A stretch of 64,000 nucleotides of DNA. Source: Gandjariella thermophila. GTDB taxonomy: Bacteria > Actinomycetota > Actinomycetes > Mycobacteriales > Pseudonocardiaceae. Made by a program: the position numbers and the translations under genes. Of the stretch, positions 54,638-61,763 are shown piece after piece. The DNA is taken from contig NZ_BJFL01000003.1 of the NCBI RefSeq assembly GCF_005405885.1, positions 310,001 to 374,000 of the forward strand, given 5' to 3'. Below the pieces are notes generated by a model, which was not told the DNA's origin, made no database searches, and saw nothing but the letters and a program-made list of their open reading frames with translations. Numbering within the stretch: position 1 is the first letter of the stretch; every line of letters starts with the position of its first letter.

Positions 54638-54797
54638 CGTGCCACCAGCAACGGTCAACCATAGTCAACAGCGGTCTACACCGGAGCATCGCCCCACCCC
54701 GGCAAGATCACACAAAAGCCCGCTGACCTGGGAAAAAGCCAGCGGGCTGAGGGTGGCCAGGGGCGGGGTCGAACCGCCGACCTTCCGCTTTTCAGGC
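54638..54797. repeat. Left attachment repeat of the tRNA-Phe element
   Basis: The last 50 bases (54748-54797) are identical to 61328-61377 and include the 3' half of tRNA-Phe up to the anticodon loop. About 110 further bases leftward are imperfectly alike to 61218-61327, including two GTCAAC motifs and the tRNA terminator (54718-54747). Confidence 0.92.
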
Positions 54798-54855
54798 CCG
54801 CGCGTTTCCGCAGGACACATGGGGTGTGAGGACACCACGTGCGTTCCCCGTGCGA

Positions 54856-55986
54856 CTAGCCCTTGACCACGATCGTTCGCGGCAGCTTGGCCGCGTTCCC
54901 GTGCTGCGCCAGGTTGGACAGTGCCGCCGCGACCTCCCGGTCACGACCGGCCACGGCGTGCAGGTACCGGTTGGCCGCCGCCGGCGAGCTGTGCCCGAGG
55001 CGCAACATCAGGTCCTTCAGCGTCGCACCGGTCGCCGCCGCCAAGGTCTGCCCGGTGTGCCGCAGGTCATGGAAGGTGAAGCCCTTCATGCCCACCCTGT
55101 CCCGAGCGCGGGTGAACGCCTGACGGATGGCATCCCCTCGCATCGGACGACCATCGCGGCCAACGAAGACCCGATCTGTGCCAGCCCACTCGCGCATGTG
55201 CTCAGCGAGCACCGGAAGCACGTGCGGCGGGATGCTCACCGTCCGTCGGCCCGCCTCAGACTTCGGGTCACCGTCGAAAGCTACCGGTTGTTCCAACAGC
55301 TCAACCCGGTTCTTCCGGACTGTGACAGTCCGGGCCTTGAGGTCGATGTCATCGCGGTGCAACGCGCACACCTCGCCCCGCCGCAGCCCGCACCAGGCGG
55401 CCAGCAACACCGCCGCCCGGTAGCGCGGAGTGATCGCGCCCACCAGCTCCGCCACCTGGGCAGGCGTCGCCACCTGCCGTTCCTTCGCCTTGTCCGCAGT
55501 AGCGCCTGGGATCTGGCACGGGTTACGGGTGATCGCCCCGTCCCGCACCGCCTGATTCATCACCGCCCGGAGGAACGAGTACGACTGAGCGATGGACCGG
55601 CGACCACCCTCCCCGCGCAGTGCCTCACTGTGCCACTGGCGAACCACGGCCGGCGTGATGGCGACGAGTGGCTTGTCAACCAGCGGCGCCAGGTGCAGCC
55701 GGAGGTTGCGCAGGCAGGTCTCTTCCCAGCGCCGACCAACCTTCGGGTTGTCCTGCAGGTACGCCCGCGCGTACTCGCCGAACAGTTGCAGGCCAAGCTG
55801 TTCGTTGAGCCACACGCCGCGCGAGATGTCCGCCTCAACCTGCACCAACCAACGATCAGCATCCGTCCGCGTCCTGAACGTGTGCGGTGCCGTTTGCCGC
55901 TTCCCGTCCGGGCCGATGAACGACGCCTGGTACCGACCCGACGGAAGTCGGCGGATGTAGCCGAAGCGGCGACGATTCTTGGCCAT
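54856..55986 (-). CDS. int: Tyrosine site-specific recombinase (integrase)
   Basis: 376 residues. The N-terminal arm/SAM-like domain (FGYIRRLPSGRYQASFIGPD, LQLFGEYARAYLQDNP) precedes the catalytic domain with R202 region CGLRRGEVCAL, K region NRVELLEQPVAFDGDPKSE, HDLRHTG (H306, R309), LGHSSPAAANRYLHAVAGRD with H332 and the nucleophile Y342. It integrates and, with Xis, excises the element at tRNA-Phe. ATG at 55986 overlaps the xis stop (TGATG). The stop lies 58 bases from the left att core. Confidence 0.96.
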   Translation of the reverse strand: MAKNRRRFGYIRRLPSGRYQASFIGPDGKRQTAPHTFRTRTDADRWLVQVEADISRGVWLNEQLGLQLFGEYARAYLQDNPKVGRRWEETCLRNLRLHLAPLVDKPLVAITPAVVRQWHSEALRGEGGRRSIAQSYSFLRAVMNQAVRDGAITRNPCQIPGATADKAKERQVATPAQVAELVGAITPRYRAAVLLAAWCGLRRGEVCALHRDDIDLKARTVTVRKNRVELLEQPVAFDGDPKSEAGRRTVSIPPHVLPVLAEHMREWAGTDRVFVGRDGRPMRGDAIRQAFTRARDRVGMKGFTFHDLRHTGQTLAAATGATLKDLMLRLGHSSPAAANRYLHAVAGRDREVAAALSNLAQHGNAAKLPRTIVVKG

Positions 55987-56210
55987 CAGTCCACCACCCG
56001 GCCGGCCTGCCAACGGACGGTGACGGCCTCGACCTTGCCGGCCTGGACGAACGCCTCCAGGTCCGCGCGCTTGATCCGCACGTACCGGCCGAGCTTGTAG
56101 AAGGTGATGCGCCGCTCGGCGACCAGCCGGCGGACGAAGCGCACCGAGGTGTTGAGGTAGGCCGCCGCCTCTTCCACCGAGTAGTGCTCACCAGCGAGGA
56201 CAGCCGCCAT
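55986..56210 (-). CDS. xis: Excisionase (MerR-type HTH)
   Basis: 74 residues: HYSVEEAAAYLNTSVRFVRR, the winged HTH, and RRITFYKLGRYVRIKRADLE. It bends attL/attR DNA to direct the integrase to excision. Overlaps both neighbours by single start/stop bases (TGATG), so int, xis and the HTH gene are translated together. GGAGGG upstream. Confidence 0.93.
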   Translation of the reverse strand: MAAVLAGEHYSVEEAAAYLNTSVRFVRRLVAERRITFYKLGRYVRIKRADLEAFVQAGKVEAVTVRWQAGRVVD

Positions 56211-56485
56211 CACGCACCCCCCTCCGGTGGCAGCCCGTCCAGCCAGGCTTCGAGCTGGCCACGCCAGACCAGCCAGTGCCCGCCGACGAGCAGGCCGCCG
56301 CGGATGGTGCCGTCGGCGAGGTAGCCGGCGGTGACCTCGCAGGTCAGGTCGAGCAGGTAGGCCACCTCCCGCAGGGTGTAGAGTGTCGCGGCCGGGTCGA
56401 TGTCGGGCACCGGACCCCGGTAGGCGTCCTCATCGGACGGGCCGTGGTCGAAGGGCTCACGCGGGAACGGGATCAGCTCACCCAT
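56210..56485 (-). CDS. Small helix-turn-helix protein between rep and xis
   Basis: 91 residues. LYTLREVAYLLDLTCEVTAG resembles the first helices of an excisionase-type HTH, and YLADGTIRGGLLVGGHWLVW would be the wing; the acidic N terminus is unstructured. It may be a second DNA-binding accessory factor or a copy-control protein. ATG at 56485 with GGGAGG upstream, overlapping the rep stop by 8 bases. Confidence 0.75.
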   Translation of the reverse strand: MGELIPFPREPFDHGPSDEDAYRGPVPDIDPAATLYTLREVAYLLDLTCEVTAGYLADGTIRGGLLVGGHWLVWRGQLEAWLDGLPPEGGA

Positions 56486-57833
56486 CAGCGCCGACCTCCC
56501 CCAGCGGCCGAGGCCGCAGCCGCGCCGACACCGCCTCGGCCAGCTCCCGTTCCGCCTGGCTGCGGTAGCCGACGCCAACCATGCGCCAGTCGTTGACCAC
56601 CACCAGGTCCTCGTGATCGGCGATCCCGAGGCGCTGCAGCGCTTGGGCCTGGCGGTGCTCGGCCCGCGCCGCTCGGAGCGTGGTGAAGGTGACCGAGTAG
56701 CGACGGGACTTGGTCAGAAAGTGGCCCCGGAAGCCGAGCATGTGCGCCCACCGTCGCAGGTTCAGCCCGGCGAACTCGGCCAGCCCGCCCAGCCGCCACG
56801 CGGTGGCGATCATCGCCCGGTGGTGCTCGGACACCTCGAGGTTGGCGATCTGGGCTTCGTGGCGGATGCGGCGGTCCACCCCGGAGATGGCCCCGGTGCC
56901 CTTGGTGGCGTACTTGGCGATGTAGCCGGCCACCCGCGCCAACCCTGCCGGGTCACCCGGGGAGCCGGCGGTGATCGGCTCGGCGTCCACCTGCCGGCCC
57001 CACCGCAGGGTCCGCACCCCGACCGCGTCCGACTCCGGCGTGACCACCGCCACGGCCCCGGCGGCGGAGCGGATCAGCCGGCACAGCAGCTCGACCGTGA
57101 CCCCGTCCGGTGGGGGTGGGCCGTCCGGGCCGGCGGGTCCGTCGACCCGGATCACCGCGTGGAAGTGGACCAGGCCGCGCCGCTGGTACTCCGCCACCTT
57201 GGCATACGACACCCGCAGGAACCCGCCCAGCTTGGTAGCCGAGACGCCCAGCGCGCCGGCGAGCTGTCGGGCCAGGGTGATCGTGAACCGCCGCCACAAC
57301 TCGGTGGAGTGCGCCTGCCACAGCACCGCGCCCACGTAGTCGTAGCCCGCCGGATCGATCGGCTGACCGAGCGCCGCGTCGTAGTCGGAGTGCACCCGCC
57401 CGCACGCGCACGGCCGCGGCCTGCCCGTCCGGGTGGCCGGTTGGGTGTGCACCGGGCCGAACGACGGCGCGGTCAGCGTGGCGAACGCCCGCACGTGCCC
57501 AGCCACCGACTCCGGCACGCCCTTGCCCCCGGTCAAACCCGACCGGACGAGGTGGAAGGTGTCCGAGGCGTAGACCTGCGCGCATGAGGGGCAGACGGTC
57601 AACCGCCGGTTGTTGCAGGCCACGAACACCCCACCCTGATACTCCGCCAGCGTGTGCCCAGTGCTGGTCTGCGCCGACCACGAGCCGGCCAGCCGGATCG
57701 GCTTGGCACAACCGCCGGTCGCGGCGACCTGCCGCCGCCACCGCTTGAGCCCGTCGCGGCCCATGCTGGCCAGGAAGTGCCCGAGCTGTTCGTCCTCGGT
57801 GGCCAGCCGGGACACCAACGCCGCCGGCCTCAT
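56478..57833 (-). CDS. repSA: RepSA-type rolling-circle replication initiator
   Basis: 451 residues. A zinc-binding N-terminal region (CNNRRLTVCPSCAQVYASDT; CACGRVHSDYDAALG) precedes the HUH motif LVHFHAVIRVDG (about 223-227) and the tyrosine motif VAGYIAKYATKG (Y304/Y308). These match Rep of the pSAM2 family, which nicks the element's origin to start rolling-circle copying after excision. ATG at 57833 overlaps the upstream stop (ATGA). Confidence 0.92.
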   Translation of the reverse strand: MRPAALVSRLATEDEQLGHFLASMGRDGLKRWRRQVAATGGCAKPIRLAGSWSAQTSTGHTLAEYQGGVFVACNNRRLTVCPSCAQVYASDTFHLVRSGLTGGKGVPESVAGHVRAFATLTAPSFGPVHTQPATRTGRPRPCACGRVHSDYDAALGQPIDPAGYDYVGAVLWQAHSTELWRRFTITLARQLAGALGVSATKLGGFLRVSYAKVAEYQRRGLVHFHAVIRVDGPAGPDGPPPPDGVTVELLCRLIRSAAGAVAVVTPESDAVGVRTLRWGRQVDAEPITAGSPGDPAGLARVAGYIAKYATKGTGAISGVDRRIRHEAQIANLEVSEHHRAMIATAWRLGGLAEFAGLNLRRWAHMLGFRGHFLTKSRRYSVTFTTLRAARAEHRQAQALQRLGIADHEDLVVVNDWRMVGVGYRSQAERELAEAVSARLRPRPLGEVGADG

Positions 57834-58234
57834 GCGACCACCGCCACCGTGTCCACGACCGCCCGCCGGGTGACGAGCAGGTCCGATTCGGACACCACCA
57901 GATAGGAGCCCTGCCCCCAGCAGCCACCACACGGCGTGCAGGTCCACGGCCGGTGACCCGTGCCCGAGCACTGTTGGCAGGGCTTGCGCACCGGCAACCG
58001 GTGCGGGCTGACCGTGAAGGACTCATCCGGGCCGACGAAGTCGTAGACCTCCCCGTCATCGACCAGCACGTCCCACTCCCCCGCGCACAGGTCCAATCGG
58101 TCTTCGACTACGTCGGCGGCGTAGCCGGGCAGGTCCCGAAACCGGGACTGCGCATAGGCAACCCCGGTCAACGGGTTGACCTCGGAGAACCGGAACGACT
58201 CCGGAACGATCACCACAGACAACGTTGCAGTCAC
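57830..58234 (-). CDS. CxxC zinc-ribbon protein, tandem paralogue 2
   Basis: 134 residues. FRFSEVNPLTGVAYAQSRFR and DLPGYAADVVEDRLDLCAGE parallel the adjacent gene; the C-terminal half has the DnaJ-like cluster CQQCSGTGHRPWTCTPCGGC. It is probably a structural zinc protein acting with Rep or in element maintenance, but the function is unknown. GTG at 58234, five bases after the previous stop. It is coupled to rep. Confidence 0.78.
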   Translation of the reverse strand: MTATLSVVIVPESFRFSEVNPLTGVAYAQSRFRDLPGYAADVVEDRLDLCAGEWDVLVDDGEVYDFVGPDESFTVSPHRLPVRKPCQQCSGTGHRPWTCTPCGGCWGQGSYLVVSESDLLVTRRAVVDTVAVVA

Positions 58235-58239
58235 CGGGA

Positions 58240-58662
58240 TCACCGCCCCACCTGCGCCAGCGCGCCCTGAGCGCAGAAGCACAGGAACGGCTCACCGACC
58301 GTGCCGGTGATCGAGCCGTCGATGTCGGCGGTGACGCAGGTGCCGAAGCAGTCGCCGCACACATCGGCCGGCGGGTTGTCGTAGTCGCGGGAGTTGACCT
58401 CCGCACGCCAGCCGGCCAGCGCGTGCCACCCGCCGATGCCCGGCACCGCCGACGCCCCACCAGCAGCCACCAGGGCGTCCCACTGTTCCGGGCTGAGCCG
58501 GGTGCCGCGCACCACGTTGGCCGCGTACGCCGGCAGCTCGGCGAACCGGGACGCCACGTAGGGCGCGCCGGTCATGGGGTTGATGTCCCCGAACCGAAAC
58601 CAGGTCAGGTCATCGGTGTCGGGACGCTCGTCCTGAACAGGAACCGAAAGGACCGCAGTCAC
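58240..58662 (-). CDS. CxxC zinc-ribbon protein, tandem paralogue 1
   Basis: 140 residues. FRFGDINPMTGAPYVASRFA and ELPAYAANVVRGTRLSPEQW align with the next gene without gaps, showing a tandem duplication; the cysteine region is different (VCGDCFGTCVTADID, FLCFCAQGA), with one CxxC lost or rearranged. First gene of the int-rep operon. GTG at 58662 with GGAGG seven bases upstream. Function unknown. Confidence 0.78.
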   Translation of the reverse strand: MTAVLSVPVQDERPDTDDLTWFRFGDINPMTGAPYVASRFAELPAYAANVVRGTRLSPEQWDALVAAGGASAVPGIGGWHALAGWRAEVNSRDYDNPPADVCGDCFGTCVTADIDGSITGTVGEPFLCFCAQGALAQVGR

Positions 58663-58852
58663 GGTCAAACCTCCGCGAGCCGAGGACTCAGCGGCAGGCT
58701 TGGCTACGCAGCGTCGCACGCGATACGCTCAACGAGCGCATGGACCGCAAAGCTTGCGCGCGGACTGCGCGGGATGCCGCCCGCTAAGTCCAACCTCCGG
58801 CCCGGATGGGATGCCGCCCGTCCGGGCCGTTTGCTGTCACGGAGGAGTCTAG

Positions 58853-58878
58853 CCGCACTTTTAGTGCGGGTCTAGCAC
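58853..58878. promoter_or_regulatory. Operator-like repeats upstream of the rep-xis-int operon
   Basis: GCACTTTTAGTGCGGGT at 58855-58871 is part of CCGCAC-TTTTA-GTGCGG (6-bp inverted repeat), followed by GTGC-N7-GCAC. It differs from the motif at 60472-60488 only in AAA versus TTT. It lies about 190 bases before the first gene of the operon and just beyond the XRE gene's stop. Confidence 0.65.
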
Positions 58879-58889
58879 TCGAAGTACGT

Positions 58890-60101
58890 TCACCCTGATG
58901 GCCTAGCGTAGAGCTGCGCCGCGAGGTCGGCGAACTCTGGATCGTCCGCCGCCGCCGTCTGCCCAAGATCATCCATCAGCGCACGTACGAGCGGGTGGTT
59001 ACGCACCTGCTCCGGTGCGATCCGGTCTGCAGAGCGCAGCGCCGACACCACGCCGTCAACGTTGCGGCGTTGCGCATGCGCCCTGGCGAGGTCGATCAGT
59101 AGTCGGCCCTGCCGCTCCGCCGACAGGTTCGACGCGTTCACAGCCTCACCGACCCGCAGCGCGCGACCCGCGTCGCCCAGCTCCAACGCAACCGCCACCT
59201 CATGAAGCTTGACGTTGGTCGGTCCGAATTCAGTGTCATAATCATTCCGATCAGCGCCAAGTTCATCCGCGAATCGCGCAGCCTTTTCTAGACGAGCGTA
59301 TGCCTCGTTCGCGTCGTCAGACCGGGCGGCAATGACCGCAAGCTGCAAATTCAGCGCACCCCGCAAGGAATAGACAGCAGGGTCAGCCGAACCGTCCAGT
59401 GTAGACAGTGTTTCCTCGGCCGTCTCAGCCGTTGTCCGCGCGAGATCCAACCAGCGAGCACCCTGAAAGACCAGGGTGAGTCGAAACGCTCCCTCAGCCA
59501 TCAGCAACGGATCATCTGAACGCTCAGCAGCGTTAATCGCGCGATCAGCGGCTACCCACGCAGCGGCGAATTCCCCAACTTTGGAAAGCACTGCGGCAGC
59601 GGCGTGGTAGGTCTTGGCGAGCGCACCGAAAAGGTTCTTCTTATCGTCACCAGCCGCCGCGCGTGCGCCAGTTTCAAGCTGAGGGATCAGCTCAAGTAGC
59701 ATTTCGCCAAGTTTTTCGTAGGACGAGCCGTGCGCGTACTCCCACGCGAGGACCGCACCACTCTCCAAATCTGCCGAATTCACTTCACGCGGACGAGTAA
59801 GAACGGCCCGCAAGGCGTTGCTTGACGTAAGTACAAGTGCCAAGTCGCTAACTACGCGAGGCTTGTCCGTAGCGGCGGCGACCACAGGAGCAGTGGGCGC
59901 AAGCTCGGACAACGGCACCTCAAGCACGTCGGCAATGCGTTCCAACACCGACATGCGGTCAATCTTCCGGACGCCTCGCTCTACCTGGCTTACCCAAGTT
60001 TCCGACCGGTCAAGAAGCGCACCGAGTTCCTTCTGAGAAAGCCCGCGCTTCCTTCGCTCGGTGGCGATCTTTCGCCCGAGGACCTTCTCATCGTCACTCA
60101 C
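58890..60101 (-). CDS. XRE-family regulator with TPR-like C-terminal domain
   Basis: 403 residues. HTH (about 8-62): KIATERRKRGLSQKELGALL and RSETWVSQVERGVRKIDRMS. The remaining 330 residues form helical repeats (WVAADRAINAAERSDDPLLM, ARLEKAARFADELGADRNDY) like those of peptide- or signal-responsive regulators. It probably represses the element's two promoters. GTG at 60101 overlaps the monooxygenase stop by 8 bases. This gene has markedly lower GC and more A/T-ending codons than the chromosome, a sign of recent transfer. Confidence 0.88.
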   Translation of the reverse strand: MSDDEKVLGRKIATERRKRGLSQKELGALLDRSETWVSQVERGVRKIDRMSVLERIADVLEVPLSELAPTAPVVAAATDKPRVVSDLALVLTSSNALRAVLTRPREVNSADLESGAVLAWEYAHGSSYEKLGEMLLELIPQLETGARAAAGDDKKNLFGALAKTYHAAAAVLSKVGEFAAAWVAADRAINAAERSDDPLLMAEGAFRLTLVFQGARWLDLARTTAETAEETLSTLDGSADPAVYSLRGALNLQLAVIAARSDDANEAYARLEKAARFADELGADRNDYDTEFGPTNVKLHEVAVALELGDAGRALRVGEAVNASNLSAERQGRLLIDLARAHAQRRNVDGVVSALRSADRIAPEQVRNHPLVRALMDDLGQTAAADDPEFADLAAQLYARPSG

Positions 60102-60408
60102 TTTCGATCAATCCCTTACCCGAAGTAGGCTCGACAAACTCGACACGATATGTGTCAAGGTACTGCTCTCGCTCGGCAAGGAAGCGCTTCACGTGCGGCT
60201 GCGATTCATGGTCCTCGAAAGCTTGCCGGTCACGGTAGACCTCGTAGAACACGCGCGACAGTGGAGAATCCGCCACGGTGTGCACGATGTAGATGAGCGT
60301 CCCCGGTTCCTCAGATTGGATCTTCGGGGCCGTCTCTGCGACCAAGGCGTCAAAGCCGGCGGCCGACTCCTCGTCTTTCAACTCGAACCGGACCACGAGC
60401 CCGAACAT
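60094..60408 (-). CDS. Small antibiotic-biosynthesis-monooxygenase (ABM) family protein
   Basis: 104 residues: FGLVVRFELKDEESAAGFDALV, TLIYIVHTVADSPLSRVFYE and FEDHESQPHVKRFLAEREQY form the dimeric ABM ferredoxin-like fold. Relatives oxidise quinols or degrade small ligands without cofactor. Coupling to the XRE gene suggests that it makes or removes the regulator's signal; that is inference. ATG at 60408 with GGGAGG upstream. Confidence 0.88.
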   Translation of the reverse strand: MFGLVVRFELKDEESAAGFDALVAETAPKIQSEEPGTLIYIVHTVADSPLSRVFYEVYRDRQAFEDHESQPHVKRFLAEREQYLDTYRVEFVEPTSGKGLIESE

Positions 60409-60432
60409 CGAAACCTCCCAATTCTGTGAGAC

Positions 60433-60488
60433 GCACTCAGTGTACGGCATAGCATCGCAAGTGCGCACCTAGCACAAATAGTGCGGGT
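60433..60488. promoter_or_regulatory. Operator-like cluster upstream of the monooxygenase-XRE operon
   Basis: GCACAAATAGTGCGGGT at 60472-60488 repeats the motif seen at 58855-58871. Nearby are GTGCGCAC (60461-60468) and GCACTCAGTGT (60433-60443), so four GCAC/GTGC half-site pairs lie within 60 bases before the ATG at 60408. Confidence 0.65.
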
Positions 60489-61217
60489 TTCTCGGGACAT
60501 TGTTGCCATGTTCACAGAGAGCCGCAGACCGATCACACGCCGCGCGACGCCGGGATGCCCAGGGCCACGGTGAGGACTTTCTCTACTGGATCAAGGCGGC
60601 CCTGACGGGCCGCACGGCGCGCTCGAACAGGCGCGCGATCCTCGGCTCTCGCTCCGCTACCGCCGAGCCCGCGCCGGAACGCCGCCGAGCGCGCCGGCAC
60701 TTCAGGGCGTGATCCACAGGAGACACCAACACCGTGACGGCGACGGACGAGGCTCTGAGGTTCCCGAGCTGGCCAGTGCTCGCGGGTCCGCTCGGCCGGC
60801 AGCGCCCACGCCCGCACCGCGAGCCCGCTCGGCCCGCTGTAGCCGTGCCGGCCCGGCAAGCGGGCGTGCGGCCTGGCGGCCGGTCCCGCGCCGGGCCGGC
60901 GGACAGGGCCGGCGGGCCGCGGGCGGGCCGAGGTCGGCCGGCGAGCACGCCAAGAGAAGAAGAGATGTCCTCGCCGGACGGGCAGGTCTCCGGGATAGCC
61001 CGAATGCCGCAACGCTGCGGTTCGCGGGTGGCCCCGGGGCGTGCCATCCCGCCGACCTCCCGGAGGGCTATCACGCCGCAGCAAGGGGGACAAGCTTGGC
61101 ACCGACCGTCCAGTATGGACAGAGGTTGTCCCCCTTGCCACGGCGTGATCGGGCACAGCCAGGTCGACGGGATGGCACGAAGGCCCCCCGCTTGAGGGAG
61201 TCAGGCCGTGCGATCCA
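60489..61217. other. Non-coding right arm of the element
   Basis: 729 bases without a gene I can support. A plus-strand frame with a GTG at 60734 and AGGAG upstream exists but loses coding character after about 20 residues. The main feature is the 140-bp nested inverted repeat at 61040-61179; smaller pairs (GATAGCCC at 60994-61001 with GGGCTATC at 61065-61072) overlap it. Confidence 0.5.
61040..61179. repeat. 140-bp nested inverted repeat near the right end of the element
   Basis: Outer arms 61040-61056 and 61163-61179 pair at 16 of 17 positions. Symmetric 13-base unpaired spacers follow. Inner arms 61070-61093 and 61126-61149 pair at 22 of 24, around a 32-base loop that itself has GTCCA-GTA-TGGAC. 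Such a structure in a rolling-circle element could be a single-strand origin, nick site or transfer locus. Confidence 0.85.
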
Positions 61218-61377
61218 CGTGCGACTAGCAGCGGTCAACCACGGTCAACACCGGCGAGTAGAGGATCAACGACCGTGCTGGACAAGATCACGCACAAACC
61301 CGCTGACCTGGGGAAAGGCCAGCGGGTTGAGGGTGGCCAGGGGCGGGGTCGAACCGCCGACCTTCCGCTTTTCAGGC
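61218..61377. repeat. Right attachment repeat of the tRNA-Phe element
   Basis: 61328-61377 equals 54748-54797 base for base. 61218-61327 resembles 54638-54747, with GGTCAACCACGGTCAAC as a direct repeat that may be integrase arm sites. The repeat overlaps the 3' half of the functional tRNA. Confidence 0.92.
61299..61326 (-). terminator. Terminator of the tRNA Glu-Asp-Phe transcript
   Basis: CCCGCTG (61299-61305) pairs with CAGCGGG (61320-61326), followed on the minus strand by TTTGTG. It lies just beyond the tRNA-Phe 3' end; a copy stands at 54718-54747 beside the left repeat. Confidence 0.75.
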
Positions 61378-61407
61378 GGACGCTCGTACCAACTGAGCTA
61401 CCTGGCC
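61334..61407 (-). tRNA. tRNA-Phe (GAA)
   Basis: 74 bases with a complete cloverleaf: acceptor GGCCAGG/CCTGGCC, D arm with GCTCAGTTGGT, anticodon loop CTGAAAA (anticodon GAA) on a TCCGC/GCGGA stem, T arm GGTTCGACC. CCA is not encoded. It is the integration target of the element, which supplies its 3' half. Confidence 0.97.
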
Positions 61408-61441
61408 ATAGGCGTCCGGCCTTCTGGCCGTTCGCTCTCGG

Positions 61442-61515
61442 CGACCCAGACGGGACTCGAACCCGCGACCTCCGCCGTGACAGGGCGGCGCGCTAACCAA
61501 CTGCGCCACTGGGCC
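61442..61515 (-). tRNA. tRNA-Asp (GTC)
   Basis: 74 bases: acceptor GGCCCAG/CTGGGTC (one G-U), D arm GCGCAGTTGGTTAGCGC, anticodon loop CTGTCAC (GTC), T arm with GGTTCGAGTCC. CCA not encoded. Second in the Glu-Asp-Phe array. Confidence 0.97.
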
Positions 61516-61532
61516 TGGTGGCTTCTTCGCCG

Positions 61533-61605
61533 TGCCCCCAACGGGATTCGAACCCGCGCTGCCGCCTTGAAAGGGCGGAGTCCTAGGCCGCTAGACGATG
61601 GGGGC
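61533..61605 (-). tRNA. tRNA-Glu (TTC)
   Basis: 73 bases: acceptor GCCCCCA/TGGGGGC, anticodon loop CTTTCAA (TTC) on a CCGCC/GGCGG stem, T arm GGTTCGAATCC. First gene of the array on the minus strand. Its product is also the substrate of HemA. Confidence 0.97.
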
Positions 61606-61763
61606 TCGGTCCGCACGGCTCGCCGATCGGACCAGCGCCCTCCAACGGCTGCCCCGTTGGAAGCATGGAAAGCATAGGACACGATCGCCGTGTCCTCCAA
61701 AGCGGGGGGTAGGGCGTGCGTCACGTGCCGCCACCACCTGCACGGACGGTGACCGCCGCCCGA

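Larger units (their letters stand above)
54748..61377. mobile_element. Integrative element in tRNA-Phe (AICE-like, about 6.6 kb)
   Basis: Bounded by 50-bp direct repeats of the tRNA-Phe 3' half, with the intact tRNA restored at the right end. The module order from the left is int, xis, HTH protein, rep, two CxxC proteins, XRE regulator, monooxygenase and a non-coding right arm. Integrase next to att and a RepSA-like initiator are hallmarks of actinomycete integrative elements; pSE211 and pMEA100 use tRNA-Phe (recalled). No FtsK/TraB-like transfer gene, Spd or NUDIX gene is seen, so it is a minimal, perhaps mobilisable, or reduced element. The integrase adjoins the left end. Confidence 0.9.

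Noticed and set aside
60734-61195. Plus-strand frame with GTG start and AGGAG in the element's right arm
   Set aside because: The first 20 residues look plausible but the rest is Arg/Pro/Gly-rich and runs through the 140-bp inverted repeat.
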